From Paractinoplanes brasiliensis (lineage in GTDB: Bacteria; Actinomycetota; Actinomycetes; Mycobacteriales; Micromonosporaceae), in assembly GCF_004362215.1 (NCBI RefSeq), contig NZ_SNWR01000001.1, positions 4,012,001 through 4,076,000 on the forward strand: 64,000 nt of DNA, read 5' to 3'. The position numbers were made by a program, and so were the translations under genes. The notes beneath the pieces were generated by a model. It had not been told where the DNA came from, did not search any database, and saw only the letters and a list, made by a program, of their open reading frames with translations. The stretch's first letter is position 1. Each line of letters opens with the position of its first letter. Positions 18,311-26,722 of this stretch are shown piece after piece.

Positions 18311-20095
18311 GTGGCTACGGATTCGGCGCGGGACGGCGTACGCAGGTCCTTGGTCGCCAGGCTGCGGGAACGAAACGGTGATGCCCGGCCCCATTTCGTG
18401 GTCTGCGGGTCCGACGCGCTCGTCTACACGCTGGCCGAGGAACTCGCCAACTCGGGGCGCATCCGGCTGACCGTGATCACGCCGCCGGAGCTGCGGCCGG
18501 CGGTTCCCGACCTCGACGGTCTGCGGGCCCGGGGCGTACGGGTGGTCATCGCGGCCCGGCTCGACGAGCGCGCTTTCCGCGAGGCAGGTCTGGCCGGGGC
18601 CGCCGCTCTGGCCCTGGTCATGCCCGACGACATGGTCAACCTGCACGCGGCGTTGTGCGCGCGGGCCGTCGAGGGCGATCTGCGGCTCGTGATCCGCATG
18701 TTCACCACCGGTTTGGCGTACGGGGTCCGCCGGCTCTTCGCCGATTGTGCGGTGCTGTCCGACGCCGCGATGGCCGCTCCCGCCTTCGTCGCCGCCGCGC
18801 TCGGTGAGGTGGCGCCGACCCATTTCCGGTACGCCGCCCGCACCCTCACCGTGGCCCGGCGCGGCGACGTGCCCGAGACGTCGTCGCTGGTGACGCTGGC
18901 CACGTTCAACGACACCGGCCGCATCACGGTGCTGCCCGCCGAGCCTGGGGCGTCCGGGCGGAGGTCGGGTGATCTGGTGCTGGCGGAGGCGTCCGGCCGT
19001 CCGGCGGCGCAGGCGGTGACCGCTCGTCGTCTCGCCCGGGCGGGCCGGCGGCGTCGCCCGTGGTTGTCGATCGGCCGGGCGGTGCGGGCCGGCCTGACCC
19101 GCAAGCTGGGCATCGCCGTGCTGGTCACGCTGGCCTTGACGGCGATCTCGGGCATCGTTCTGACCCAGTTCACCGATGTCCACGGTTTCTGGAAGTCGAT
19201 CTACGTCACGCTGCTGACCATGGTCGGCTCGTCCGATGTGGAGCCCGAGAACCAGCCTGTGGCCCAGGCCGCCCAGCTGGTGCTGACGATCGCCGGGGTG
19301 GCGCTGCTGCCGCTGATCACCGCGGCCGTGGTCGACGGCGTGGTGAGGACCAGGCTGGCCCTTGACCGGGGTGAGGTTCTCAAGGTCCACTCAGGTCACG
19401 TCGTGCTGGTCGGCCTGGGGACCGTCGGCACCCGGGTGCTGCGCCAGCTGACCGATCTCGGGCTCGACGTGGTGGCGATCGACCGCAATCCGAAAGCGCG
19501 CGGCGTCAAGGTGGCGGAGTCGCTGGGCGTGCCGGTGATCACGGGGGATGCCGCGCAGGAGGAGACTCTGCGGGCCGCCTCGATCCATCACTGTCAGTCG
19601 CTGGTGGTGGTCTCGACCGACGACGCCGTCAACCTGCAGGCCGCGCTGCACGCCCAGGCCGCCCGCGAGGACATCCGCGTCGTGCTGCGGCTGCTCGACG
19701 ACGACTTCGCCCAGCGGGTGCAGGCCGCGTTCAACATCAACATTTCGCGCAGCGTCTCGCGGTTGTGCGCGCCCGCGTTCGCCGCCGCGATGCTGGAGCG
19801 CGAGGTGCTGGCGACGATCCCGGTCGAGCGGCACGCGCTGCTGGTGGCGGTGGTTCGGGTGATGCCCGGCTCAGCTCTGGACGGCGCGGTGCTCGAGACG
19901 GCCGAGCGACCCGGGAGCACCCGGGTGATCGGCATGACCGCGGCCGGCTCGGAGTGGGTCGACTGGCTGCCCGACCACCGGCGGGTGCTGTCGGCGGGCG
20001 ACGAGGTCGTGGTGGTGGCCCGCCGGGCGGGGCTGCGCGCGCTGCTCGGGGAGGCGGCCGAGCTGGTGGTGGACGACTCAGCCGCCGGCGAGTGA
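18311..20095 (+). CDS. RCK-pore-RCK ion-channel-like protein with a non-canonical filter
   Basis: 594 aa. A first TrkA-N/RCK Rossmann domain (about 28-150) is followed by a basic linker (RRLARAGRRRRPW), TM1 (about 265-286), a re-entrant region (about 293-312), TM2 (about 320-342) and a second RCK domain beginning GHVVLVGLGTVGTR (about 362-374) with a TrkA-C-like end. The layout resembles prokaryotic two-TM RCK channels and Castor/Pollux-like proteins. The K+ filter TVGYG is absent; TMVGSSD (about 303-309) occupies its place, so the conducted ion, if any, is unknown. GTG 18311 is chosen from the -10 box; an in-frame ATG at 18231 is an alternative. It overlaps the convergent DUF4032 gene by 18 bp. 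Confidence 0.85.
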   Translation: MATDSARDGVRRSLVARLRERNGDARPHFVVCGSDALVYTLAEELANSGRIRLTVITPPELRPAVPDLDGLRARGVRVVIAARLDERAFREAGLAGAAALALVMPDDMVNLHAALCARAVEGDLRLVIRMFTTGLAYGVRRLFADCAVLSDAAMAAPAFVAAALGEVAPTHFRYAARTLTVARRGDVPETSSLVTLATFNDTGRITVLPAEPGASGRRSGDLVLAEASGRPAAQAVTARRLARAGRRRRPWLSIGRAVRAGLTRKLGIAVLVTLALTAISGIVLTQFTDVHGFWKSIYVTLLTMVGSSDVEPENQPVAQAAQLVLTIAGVALLPLITAAVVDGVVRTRLALDRGEVLKVHSGHVVLVGLGTVGTRVLRQLTDLGLDVVAIDRNPKARGVKVAESLGVPVITGDAAQEETLRAASIHHCQSLVVVSTDDAVNLQAALHAQAAREDIRVVLRLLDDDFAQRVQAAFNINISRSVSRLCAPAFAAAMLEREVLATIPVERHALLVAVVRVMPGSALDGAVLETAERPGSTRVIGMTAAGSEWVDWLPDHRRVLSAGDEVVVVARRAGLRALLGEAAELVVDDSAAGE

Positions 20096-21295
20096 CTCCA
20101 CCTCGACGCCGAGCACGGCCTGCTCGTCGGGCTTCTTGGCCAGCACGTCGGTGAGGTAGGACTGCACGGCCGGCGCCATGCCGACGTCCCGACCGGCCCG
20201 CTCGGACAGCAGCCACTTGTGCTGGATGATCTGCGTGAAGATCTCCTGCGGTTCGAGCTTGTGCCGCAGGTCGGCCGGAACAGCGCGCACGACCGGTTCG
20301 AACACCTCGGTGAGCCAGCGGTGGGCGGCCTGCTGTTCGTCGGTCAGCAGGCTTTCCGCCCTGTACGTGTCGAGGTCGTTGAGCAACTGCCGGGCCTGGT
20401 TCTCCTCGGCGTCGAGGCCGGTCAGGCGCAGCAGGCGGCGGGTGTGATAGCCCGCGTCGACGACCTTGGGCCGGATGCGGACACCGCCGTCCACCGTGGA
20501 CATGGCCACCTCGGCCACGTCGAAGCCGAGCTCGTTGAGCCGCCGGATGCGCCCCTCGATGTCGTGCCGGGCGTCGCCGCGCGGCACTTCCTGCTCGTAC
20601 GTCACCTCGTGCCACAGCCGGTCGTAGCGCGCCACGATGTCGTCGACCACCGCCTCGGGGTCGATCGACTCGTGCAGCAGCTCGGCCGCCTGCAGGTCGA
20701 GCAGCTCGCCGAAGATGTTCAGCCGCAGGATCTCGATGTCCTCGCTGCGCTGGCCCTCGGAGAGCTTCGGATAGAGGTTGCCGGTCTCGGCGTCGACCAG
20801 GTAGGCCGCGAACGCGCCCGCATCCCGCCGGAACAGCGTGTTGGACAGCGAGCAGTCGCCCCACGAGAAACCGGTGAGGTGCATGCGCACGATCAGGGCG
20901 GCGAGCGCGTCGAGCAGGCGGTTCAGCGTGTTGGGCCGCAGCGTGTGCGAGAACAGGGCACGGTACGGCAGCGAGAACTGCAGGTGCCGCGTGATCAGCA
21001 CGGTTTCGAGCGGTTCACCCTCGGGGGTCTCGCGGTCGGTCACGATCGCCACCGCCTCGACGGCGGGGAAGTCGATGCGCTCCAGCGCGCGCAGGAGGTC
21101 GTACTCCTTTTCGGCGATCCGTTCGCGGGTTTCCTTCAACGCGTAGACCACGTCGTTGAGCTTCACGAAACGCACGATGTGCCGCGAGATGCCCTGGGGC
21201 AGGGCGACCAGGTGATCGGCCGGCCAGTCCTCGAGCGGAATGCCCCACGGCAGATCCAGCAGCGCCGGGTCGACGAGGGCTGAAGTGATGCGCAC
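20078..21295 (-). CDS. DUF4032 domain protein with kinase-like fold
   Basis: 405 aa. The first 200 residues resemble small protein/LPS-kinase-like folds (VYALKETRERIAEKEYDLL, then MHLTGFSWGDCSLSN and AYLVDAETGN, which could be catalytic-loop and metal-binding positions). The remainder is the DUF4032 region ending DVGMAPAVQSYLTDVL. Such proteins are widespread in actinobacteria; the substrate is unknown. GTG 21295 matches the usual family beginning (MRITSALVDP); the frame stays open to a GTG at 21337. Confidence 0.8.
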   Translation of the reverse strand: MRITSALVDPALLDLPWGIPLEDWPADHLVALPQGISRHIVRFVKLNDVVYALKETRERIAEKEYDLLRALERIDFPAVEAVAIVTDRETPEGEPLETVLITRHLQFSLPYRALFSHTLRPNTLNRLLDALAALIVRMHLTGFSWGDCSLSNTLFRRDAGAFAAYLVDAETGNLYPKLSEGQRSEDIEILRLNIFGELLDLQAAELLHESIDPEAVVDDIVARYDRLWHEVTYEQEVPRGDARHDIEGRIRRLNELGFDVAEVAMSTVDGGVRIRPKVVDAGYHTRRLLRLTGLDAEENQARQLLNDLDTYRAESLLTDEQQAAHRWLTEVFEPVVRAVPADLRHKLEPQEIFTQIIQHKWLLSERAGRDVGMAPAVQSYLTDVLAKKPDEQAVLGVEVESLAGG

Positions 21296-21415
21296 CGAAC
21301 CAGTGTGCACGGTGCGGAGTGCGCGTCGCTGCCGCACGTGGCTCGTTACACAGGTACGAGAACGCCGGATCAGTACATACGTTCTAGAAATGATACGAAT
21401 GGCGGGTTACCCACA

Positions 21416-22843
21416 GTGCCGTTGAAGACCGGTCGACGTAAGGCAGGCATGGCGATCGCGGCGTGTGCGGCCGTGTTGCTGGCGGGTGCGACGGGTGCGA
21501 CCACCTGGCGCGCGGCCGGCGACAACGGAAAACCGGTCGGTACCTGGCACGACGCCCCGGCTGCAGCCCGTACGCCCGTCTCGGCCGACCAGCGTCTCGG
21601 AAGCGGGCAAAACGCCACGCCGCGCACCGGGCCGACGGCGACCAGCGAGACCCCGCCATCCAGCTCGCCGGTGACGACGCCGCCGACCGAGAAGGCCACG
21701 GTGAACCCGCCTCGCCCCGGCAGCGTGGAACGGCCGATCGAATCCGGCGCCGCCAACGGCCGTCAGCGGGTCGGCGAGCTGCTCCGCGTGTCCAAACTGC
21801 TCGGCTACCTCGGGGGCCGTCCCCGGAAGGAGACGTTCCGCTACCCCGGAGCCTCCTATGTGAAGCTGCACTTCTCGCGGATCGCGCTGCTGCCCGGCGA
21901 CTACGTCACGGTCGCCAACGCCGACGGCACCGAGAGCTATCGGTACGACGCACCGGAGAACTCGGCCGACAGCGACCGCTGGGCCATGTCGGTCACCGGC
22001 GACACGGCCGTGCTCGAGGTCCACCGCGGCGCCCCTGACCTGCTGGGGCTGGGCCGGCTGGCTGGCGGGCTCGGCGTCGACGTCGACCGGGTGGCGCGCG
22101 GCTACAGCCGTACGGAACAGGGCCGTCAGCCCGAGAGGCAGCTCACCGCCCCCGGGCGTACGGGCCGGGAGGAGTCGGTCTGCGGCAGCGACACCTCGGC
22201 CGATGCCGTCTGTTACCGCTCCTCCGACCCGGTCGCCTACACGAAGTCGAAGGCGATCGCCCGGCTGCTGATCAACGGGACCGAGCTGTGCACCGGCTGG
22301 CGGGTCGGGACACAGAACCGCATGCTCACCAACAACCACTGCTTCACCAGCTCGTCCGAGGCGTACGACACCGAGGTCTGGTTCAACTACCAATGCGCGC
22401 GCTGTGGCGGGTACGACGTCTATCAGCCGACCAAGGTCTGGGGCGCACAGGTGATCGCGACCGACCGCACGTACGACTTCACCCTGTTCACGGTGGACAA
22501 GTTCGCCTCGATCGAGAAGTTCGGCCACCTGAGCCTCGACACCAGGCGGCCGGCCAAGGGGCAGCAGCTGTACGTGCCGCAGCACCCGGCGGGCGAGCCC
22601 ACCCGCATCGCCGGGTCGCTGGGCGAGAAGGCCGGGAACTGCTCGGTGGTCGACCCGGGTTACGACGGTTACGCCTCCGGCTCGGACGTGGCGTACTTCT
22701 GTGACACCGAGGGCGGCTCGTCCGGTTCGCCGGTGCTGTCGCGCGCGACGAACAAGGTCGTGGCGCTGCACCACTTCGGCGGATGCCCCAATTCCGGCGT
22801 TCGGGGTGACCTGCTCGCCGCCAGGCTGGCCCGCTACCTCTAG
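21416..22843 (+). CDS. membrane-anchored trypsin-like serine protease
   Basis: 475 aa. N-terminal basic stretch then one hydrophobic segment (GMAIAACAAVLLAGATGAT), a Pro/Thr-rich linker, a beta-rich domain, and a chymotrypsin-fold domain. The triad is visible: His in MLTNNHCF, Asp in TYDFTLF, Ser in GGSSGSPVLS. Cysteines around ELCTGWRV and NNHC suggest disulfides. It starts with GTG at 21416; a longer reading from 21305 has no signal at its start. The stop TAG is shared with the -10 box of the next gene. Confidence 0.87.
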   Translation: MPLKTGRRKAGMAIAACAAVLLAGATGATTWRAAGDNGKPVGTWHDAPAAARTPVSADQRLGSGQNATPRTGPTATSETPPSSSPVTTPPTEKATVNPPRPGSVERPIESGAANGRQRVGELLRVSKLLGYLGGRPRKETFRYPGASYVKLHFSRIALLPGDYVTVANADGTESYRYDAPENSADSDRWAMSVTGDTAVLEVHRGAPDLLGLGRLAGGLGVDVDRVARGYSRTEQGRQPERQLTAPGRTGREESVCGSDTSADAVCYRSSDPVAYTKSKAIARLLINGTELCTGWRVGTQNRMLTNNHCFTSSSEAYDTEVWFNYQCARCGGYDVYQPTKVWGAQVIATDRTYDFTLFTVDKFASIEKFGHLSLDTRRPAKGQQLYVPQHPAGEPTRIAGSLGEKAGNCSVVDPGYDGYASGSDVAYFCDTEGGSSGSPVLSRATNKVVALHHFGGCPNSGVRGDLLAARLARYL

Positions 22844-22846
22844 TTT
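22841..22846 (+). promoter_or_regulatory. -10 box TAGTTT overlapping a stop codon
   Basis: TAGTTT begins with the TAG stop of the protease gene and lies 7 nt before the GTG at 22854. The same arrangement recurs at 57711 between glnR and mshD. Confidence 0.55.
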
Positions 22847-22853
22847 TGAGGGT

Positions 22854-23570
22854 GTGCGGAAGAAGAACTGGTGGCTCGACGTCGCCCTGCTGGCGGCGTT
22901 CGTCGCGTTGACGGTCGCGCTGATGAACGGTCACCTGCTGCGGCTCGACGAGCGGGTGGCCGACTGGTCGCTGAGCCACCAGCCGTGGTTGCCGTACTGG
23001 ACCGCCCGCGTGCTCAACTATCTGGGCCAGGGCGGGCAGATCCTGATGCCGGTGTCGCTGATCCTCACCGGCGTGCTGACCTGGCGCACCCGATCGGTCC
23101 GGGCGGTGTTCCCGTTCGTGGCGGCGTTCGTGCTGACCTACCTGACGATCGGCCCGCTCAAGATCTGGTCGGATCGGGCCGCGCCCCGGTTCGACGGCCC
23201 CAACCCGGTGATCATGCACAACCCCGATGCCTCCGGCGTGTACGCGCTGAGTTACCCCTCGGGGCACCTCGGCAACTCGCTGGTCTGGTACACGGTGATC
23301 GCGGTGCTGGCGGTCGCGCTGCTGCGCCGCCCGTTGAGCCGCCCCGAGACGTACGCGCTGAGGGTCCTGCCCGTGGTGATCGTCTTCGTCACGACGGTGT
23401 ACACCGGCTTCCACTGGCTCACCGACTCGGTCGCCGGGGTGCTGCTCGGCGTCGTGCTGGCCCGGCTGATCGAGCGGATCCCGTTCGACCGCATCCCGTT
23501 GCCCTCCTTGCGCGGCTGGGAACGGCCTGCCGATCTCACACCCAGCGACCGCCTCGCATCACCCGCTTGA
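22854..23570 (+). CDS. PAP2-family membrane phosphatase with altered motifs
   Basis: 238 aa with about six membrane helices. Catalytic motif 2 (YPSGHLGNS) and the motif 3 His and Asp (TGFHWLTDSVAG) are intact. The phosphate-binding arginines of motif 1 (KX6RP, here KIWSDRAAP) and motif 3 (SRX5H, here TTVYTGFH) are replaced by Ala and Thr. The family dephosphorylates lipid phosphates or undecaprenyl-PP; the changes leave its substrate or activity uncertain. It overlaps convergent nagA by 35 bp. Confidence 0.85.
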   Translation: MRKKNWWLDVALLAAFVALTVALMNGHLLRLDERVADWSLSHQPWLPYWTARVLNYLGQGGQILMPVSLILTGVLTWRTRSVRAVFPFVAAFVLTYLTIGPLKIWSDRAAPRFDGPNPVIMHNPDASGVYALSYPSGHLGNSLVWYTVIAVLAVALLRRPLSRPETYALRVLPVVIVFVTTVYTGFHWLTDSVAGVLLGVVLARLIERIPFDRIPLPSLRGWERPADLTPSDRLASPA

Positions 23571-24624
23571 CCCGCAGGTCGCTCGTGAGCACGACCAGGT
23601 CTGCCCGCAGCCCCGCCTCGAGCGCTCCGATGTCGCCCAGGCCCAGCACCCGGGCCGGGGTGGTCGAGGCCATCGCCACCGCGTCGGGCAGCGGGATCCC
23701 GGCCGCGACCGTGTTGCGCAGCGCCTCGTCCATGGTCAGCGTGCTGCCGGCGATCGAGCCGTCGCGGGCCAGCCGGGCCACCCGATCGGCCACCACCACC
23801 TGCTGACCACCCAGGTCGTACGTGCCGTCGGCCATCCCGGTGGCATTGATCGCGTCCGTGACCAGCGCCGCCCTGTCGGGGCCCGCTGTACCGGCCGCGA
23901 ACGCGAGCATGCCCGGGTGCAGGTGGATGTTGTCGGCGATCAGCTCGCAGACGACGGGCGAGGAGAGCAGCCCCACAACCGGACCGGGCTCGCGGTGGTG
24001 CGGCGGGCGCATGCCGTTGAACAGGTGGGTGCCGACCGTCGCGCCCGCGCCCACCCCGGCCAGAGTTTCCTCGTACGTGGCGTCGGTGTGCCCGACCGCG
24101 GCGGCGACTCCCCGCTCGGCCAGGAAAGCGATCGCCTCCAGGGCGCCGGGCAGCTCGGGGGCGATCGTGACCAGCCGTACGCCGCCGAGGTCGAGCAGCT
24201 CGGTCAGTTCCTTGATCGACGGGTCGCGCAGGTGTTCCGGGTTCTGCGCGCCGCAGCGTACGCCGGAAAGGTAGGGACCCTCGTAGTGCACGCCCGCGAG
24301 CACCCCGGCCTCGACGAGCGGGCGGTAGGCCTCGGTGGCCTCGCTCATCAGCTCGAACGGGGAACTGACCAGGCTGGCCAGCATCGTCGTGGTGCCGTGG
24401 CCCAGGTGGAACTCGGCCGCCCCGCGCGCTGAGCCGACCTCGCCGGTCGTGAACGTGTGCCCGCCGCCGCCGTGACAGTGCAGGTCGACGAAACCGGGCA
24501 CGATCACGTCGTTCCCGGCGTCCGCGGCGGCCTCGACCGACAGGATCACCGGCCCGTCCACCTCGACGTAACCCTCGACGACCGCGCCGGGCCGAACGAT
24601 CCTGCCGCCGATGCGGGTTGTCAC
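23536..24624 (-). CDS. nagA: N-acetylglucosamine-6-phosphate deacetylase
   Basis: Removes acetate from GlcNAc-6-P to give GlcN-6-P. 362 aa amidohydrolase: DLHCHGGGG, EGPYLSG, metal-binding VGHTDATY, THLFNGM and catalytic Asp in VTDAINATGM. GTG at 24624 overlaps the ROK stop by 4 bp (GTGA), so it is the third, translationally coupled gene of SIS-ROK-nagA. Together they cover phosphorylation, deacetylation and deamination of GlcNAc. Confidence 0.94.
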   Translation of the reverse strand: MTTRIGGRIVRPGAVVEGYVEVDGPVILSVEAAADAGNDVIVPGFVDLHCHGGGGHTFTTGEVGSARGAAEFHLGHGTTTMLASLVSSPFELMSEATEAYRPLVEAGVLAGVHYEGPYLSGVRCGAQNPEHLRDPSIKELTELLDLGGVRLVTIAPELPGALEAIAFLAERGVAAAVGHTDATYEETLAGVGAGATVGTHLFNGMRPPHHREPGPVVGLLSSPVVCELIADNIHLHPGMLAFAAGTAGPDRAALVTDAINATGMADGTYDLGGQQVVVADRVARLARDGSIAGSTLTMDEALRNTVAAGIPLPDAVAMASTTPARVLGLGDIGALEAGLRADLVVLTSDLRVKRVMRGGRWV

Positions 24625-25607
24625 TGTGTTGACTCCAGGTGGTCGAGGGCCAGCAGGGCCGAGCCGATGCAGCCGGCCTCGTCGCCCAGGCCGGCCCGGA
24701 CGAACTCGGGTGGGCGGTGGAAGGTGACCCGCTCGCGGAACGCCTTCTCCAGGGGGTGCAGCAGTTCCTGCCGGGCCTCGGCCAGGCCGCCGCCGATGAC
24801 GAACACGCCGACGTCGTAGAGCGCCTGCGCGATGACCATGCCGTCGGCCAGCGCCTCGATCGCCTCCCGCCAGACCGTACGGGCCAGCGCGTCACCTTCG
24901 CCGGCCCGGGTCACGACGTCGAGCGCGGTGGCGCCGGGGACGCCGGCCAGCTGGGCGTAGCGCAACCCGATGGCCCGGGCCGAGCCCAGCGACTCCAGGC
25001 AGCCGCGCTGCCCGCACGGGCATGCCGGGCCGCCCGGCCGGACGACGATGTGGCCGAGTTCGCCGGCGCCGCCGTGCGCCCCGCCGTAACCGGCGCCGTC
25101 CACGATGAGAGCGGCCGCGATGCCGGTGCCGATCGCCACGAACAGCACGTGCCGGTGTCCCCGGCCGGCGCCCAGGCGGGCCTCGGCGGTGCCACCCACT
25201 CGTACGTCGTGTCCCAGAACGGCCGGCAGCCCGAGGCGTTCCTCTATGCGCGCCCGGACCGGCACGTCCCGGAAACCGACGTTCGACGACCAGACGGCCA
25301 GCCCGTTCTCCTCGTCGACGACCCCCGGCACGGCAACCCCGGCCGCGACCGGCTCGAGGCCGTCGGCGCGGGCCCTGTGCGCCAGCCCCTCGGCCACGTC
25401 GAGGATGGTGCTGAGCACGGCCTCCGGCCCCCGTTCGGCCCGGGTGGGGTGTCGCTCGGTGTGGTGGACCGTTCCGTCCGGGCGGACCAGAGCGCATTTC
25501 ATGCCTGTCCCGCCCACATCAAGGGCGACCACCACGCGGCGCTGGGCCGTCGGGGCATGCCCTCCTGGCCTTACGGCCGCTCCGCCTTCTCCGGTGCAGT
25601 CGCCCAT
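24621..25607 (-). CDS. ROK-family sugar kinase, probably N-acetylglucosamine kinase
   Basis: 328 aa. ATP phosphate loop VVALDVGGTGMKCALV; ROK zinc motif CPCGQRGCLE preceded by GHIVV; catalytic Asp in VLGHDVRVGG. Location between an SIS protein and nagA suggests GlcNAc as substrate rather than glucose; this is inference from context. ATG at 25607 lies 2 bp beyond the SIS stop codon. Confidence 0.88.
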   Translation of the reverse strand: MGDCTGEGGAAVRPGGHAPTAQRRVVVALDVGGTGMKCALVRPDGTVHHTERHPTRAERGPEAVLSTILDVAEGLAHRARADGLEPVAAGVAVPGVVDEENGLAVWSSNVGFRDVPVRARIEERLGLPAVLGHDVRVGGTAEARLGAGRGHRHVLFVAIGTGIAAALIVDGAGYGGAHGGAGELGHIVVRPGGPACPCGQRGCLESLGSARAIGLRYAQLAGVPGATALDVVTRAGEGDALARTVWREAIEALADGMVIAQALYDVGVFVIGGGLAEARQELLHPLEKAFRERVTFHRPPEFVRAGLGDEAGCIGSALLALDHLESTQ

Positions 25608-25609
25608 GC

Positions 25610-26530
25610 CTATAGAACGACCGAGCGGGTCAGGTTTCGTGGGTGATCCGGGTCCAGCCCCTGGCTGGTGGCGAGCAGCACGGCCACGCGCTGCGCCACG
25701 ACCAGGTCGGCCATCGGGTCGAGCGGGGCCCGGCCGCCGCACCAGCTGCCGAGCGCGGCGTACCCGCCGTGGTGCCGGCTGTGCACGAACAGGGCGCCGG
25801 TGGCCTCGACCTCGTCGGGCAGGTCGGTCGGGACCTCACCGAACGCCCACACCGCGCGGCGCGGGGCGGCGATCGAGATGGGGCCGTGACGGTAGTCCAT
25901 GGCCGGGTAGGCCTCGGCCCAGAACGCGGCCGCCTCGCGGCACTTGAGCGCGGCCTCCTCGGCCAGGCCGACCGTCCAGCCCCGGCCCAGGAAGGTGATC
26001 TGCTCGGCCAGGGCCGGGTGCACCGGCAGCGGCAGCCGCACCGCGACCTCGGCGTCGGCCGCCACCGACTCGATGTCCTCGCCCAGGTGGGCTCGGAGCA
26101 GCGCGAGGGTGCTGGTGGCGAAGCGGGTCTGCACGACCGACTGCTCGTCGGCGAAGTCGAGCACGATCGAACGGTCGGCGATGCGGGCCGCGGGCTGGGC
26201 CTCCTCGGCCGTGATGACCGTGGTCGGCGTGCCTCCGGCCAGGTCGTTGAGCACGTCGAGGACCTCGGTGGTGGTGCCCGAACGGGTGATCGCGACGACC
26301 CGGTCGTAGCGGCGCCGGCGCGGGAACTCGGATGCCTGGAAAGCGTCGGTCTCGCCGTGGCCCTTCTGCTCGCGCAGCGCGGCGTACGCCTTGGCCATGA
26401 ACCAGGAGGTGCCGCAGCCGACGGCGGCGACCCGCTCACCCCGCTCGGGCAGGCCCGGGGCGTCGGCCAGTTTCGCGGCCCGCCGCCAGCACTCCGGCTG
26501 GCTGGCGATCTCTGCCTTGACGTACGTCAT
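25610..26530 (-). CDS. SIS-domain sugar-phosphate isomerase/deaminase
   Basis: 306 aa with two SIS domains, like the isomerase half of GlmS without the glutaminase domain (AVGCGTSWFMAKAY, AITRSGTTTEVLDVL, EAALKCREAAAFWAEAY). With nagA and a ROK kinase the likely reaction is GlcN-6-P to Fru-6-P plus ammonia (NagB-II type); AgaS-type activity is the alternative. ATG 26530 has AAGGGTGG just upstream. It is first in the operon and divergent from the DeoR gene. Confidence 0.85.
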   Translation of the reverse strand: MTYVKAEIASQPECWRRAAKLADAPGLPERGERVAAVGCGTSWFMAKAYAALREQKGHGETDAFQASEFPRRRRYDRVVAITRSGTTTEVLDVLNDLAGGTPTTVITAEEAQPAARIADRSIVLDFADEQSVVQTRFATSTLALLRAHLGEDIESVAADAEVAVRLPLPVHPALAEQITFLGRGWTVGLAEEAALKCREAAAFWAEAYPAMDYRHGPISIAAPRRAVWAFGEVPTDLPDEVEATGALFVHSRHHGGYAALGSWCGGRAPLDPMADLVVAQRVAVLLATSQGLDPDHPRNLTRSVVL

Positions 26531-26555
26531 GGGCCACCCTTCAACCACGTGCGCT

Positions 26556-26571
26556 GTGCGCATAAGCGCGC
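26556..26571. promoter_or_regulatory. operator-like site, copy 1 (SIS side)
   Basis: GTGCGCATAAGCGCGC, containing the palindrome TGCGC-N6-GCGCA, 26 bp upstream of the SIS start. It matches copy 2 (read on the opposite strand) at 13 of 16 positions: GTGCRCATWAGYGCGC. Likely bound by the adjacent DeoR-type regulator (inferred). Confidence 0.6.
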
Positions 26572-26672
26572 AGTTCCCGGCACTTTCGAGCGCCATTCTG
26601 CGCGGAAGGCTGGCGCGGACGCAACCGTCGCCGCCGCACCGCGCAGCCGTGAGCTTTGCTTGTCGGGCTTTC

Positions 26673-26688
26673 GCGCACTAATGTGCAC
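26673..26688. promoter_or_regulatory. operator-like site, copy 2 (regulator side)
   Basis: GCGCACTAATGTGCAC, the inverted counterpart of copy 1, 34 bp upstream of the regulator start. Centre-to-centre distance between the copies is 117 bp, close to 11 helical turns, so looping is possible. Confidence 0.6.
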
Positions 26689-26722
26689 ACTCTTATCACG
26701 GAACGTGCATCTGGGAGTCTGG

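Noticed and set aside
21380..21395. Palindrome GTTCTAGAAA as a regulator site
   Set aside because: The perfect core is only 8 bp (TTCTAGAA) and occurs once; insufficient to call.
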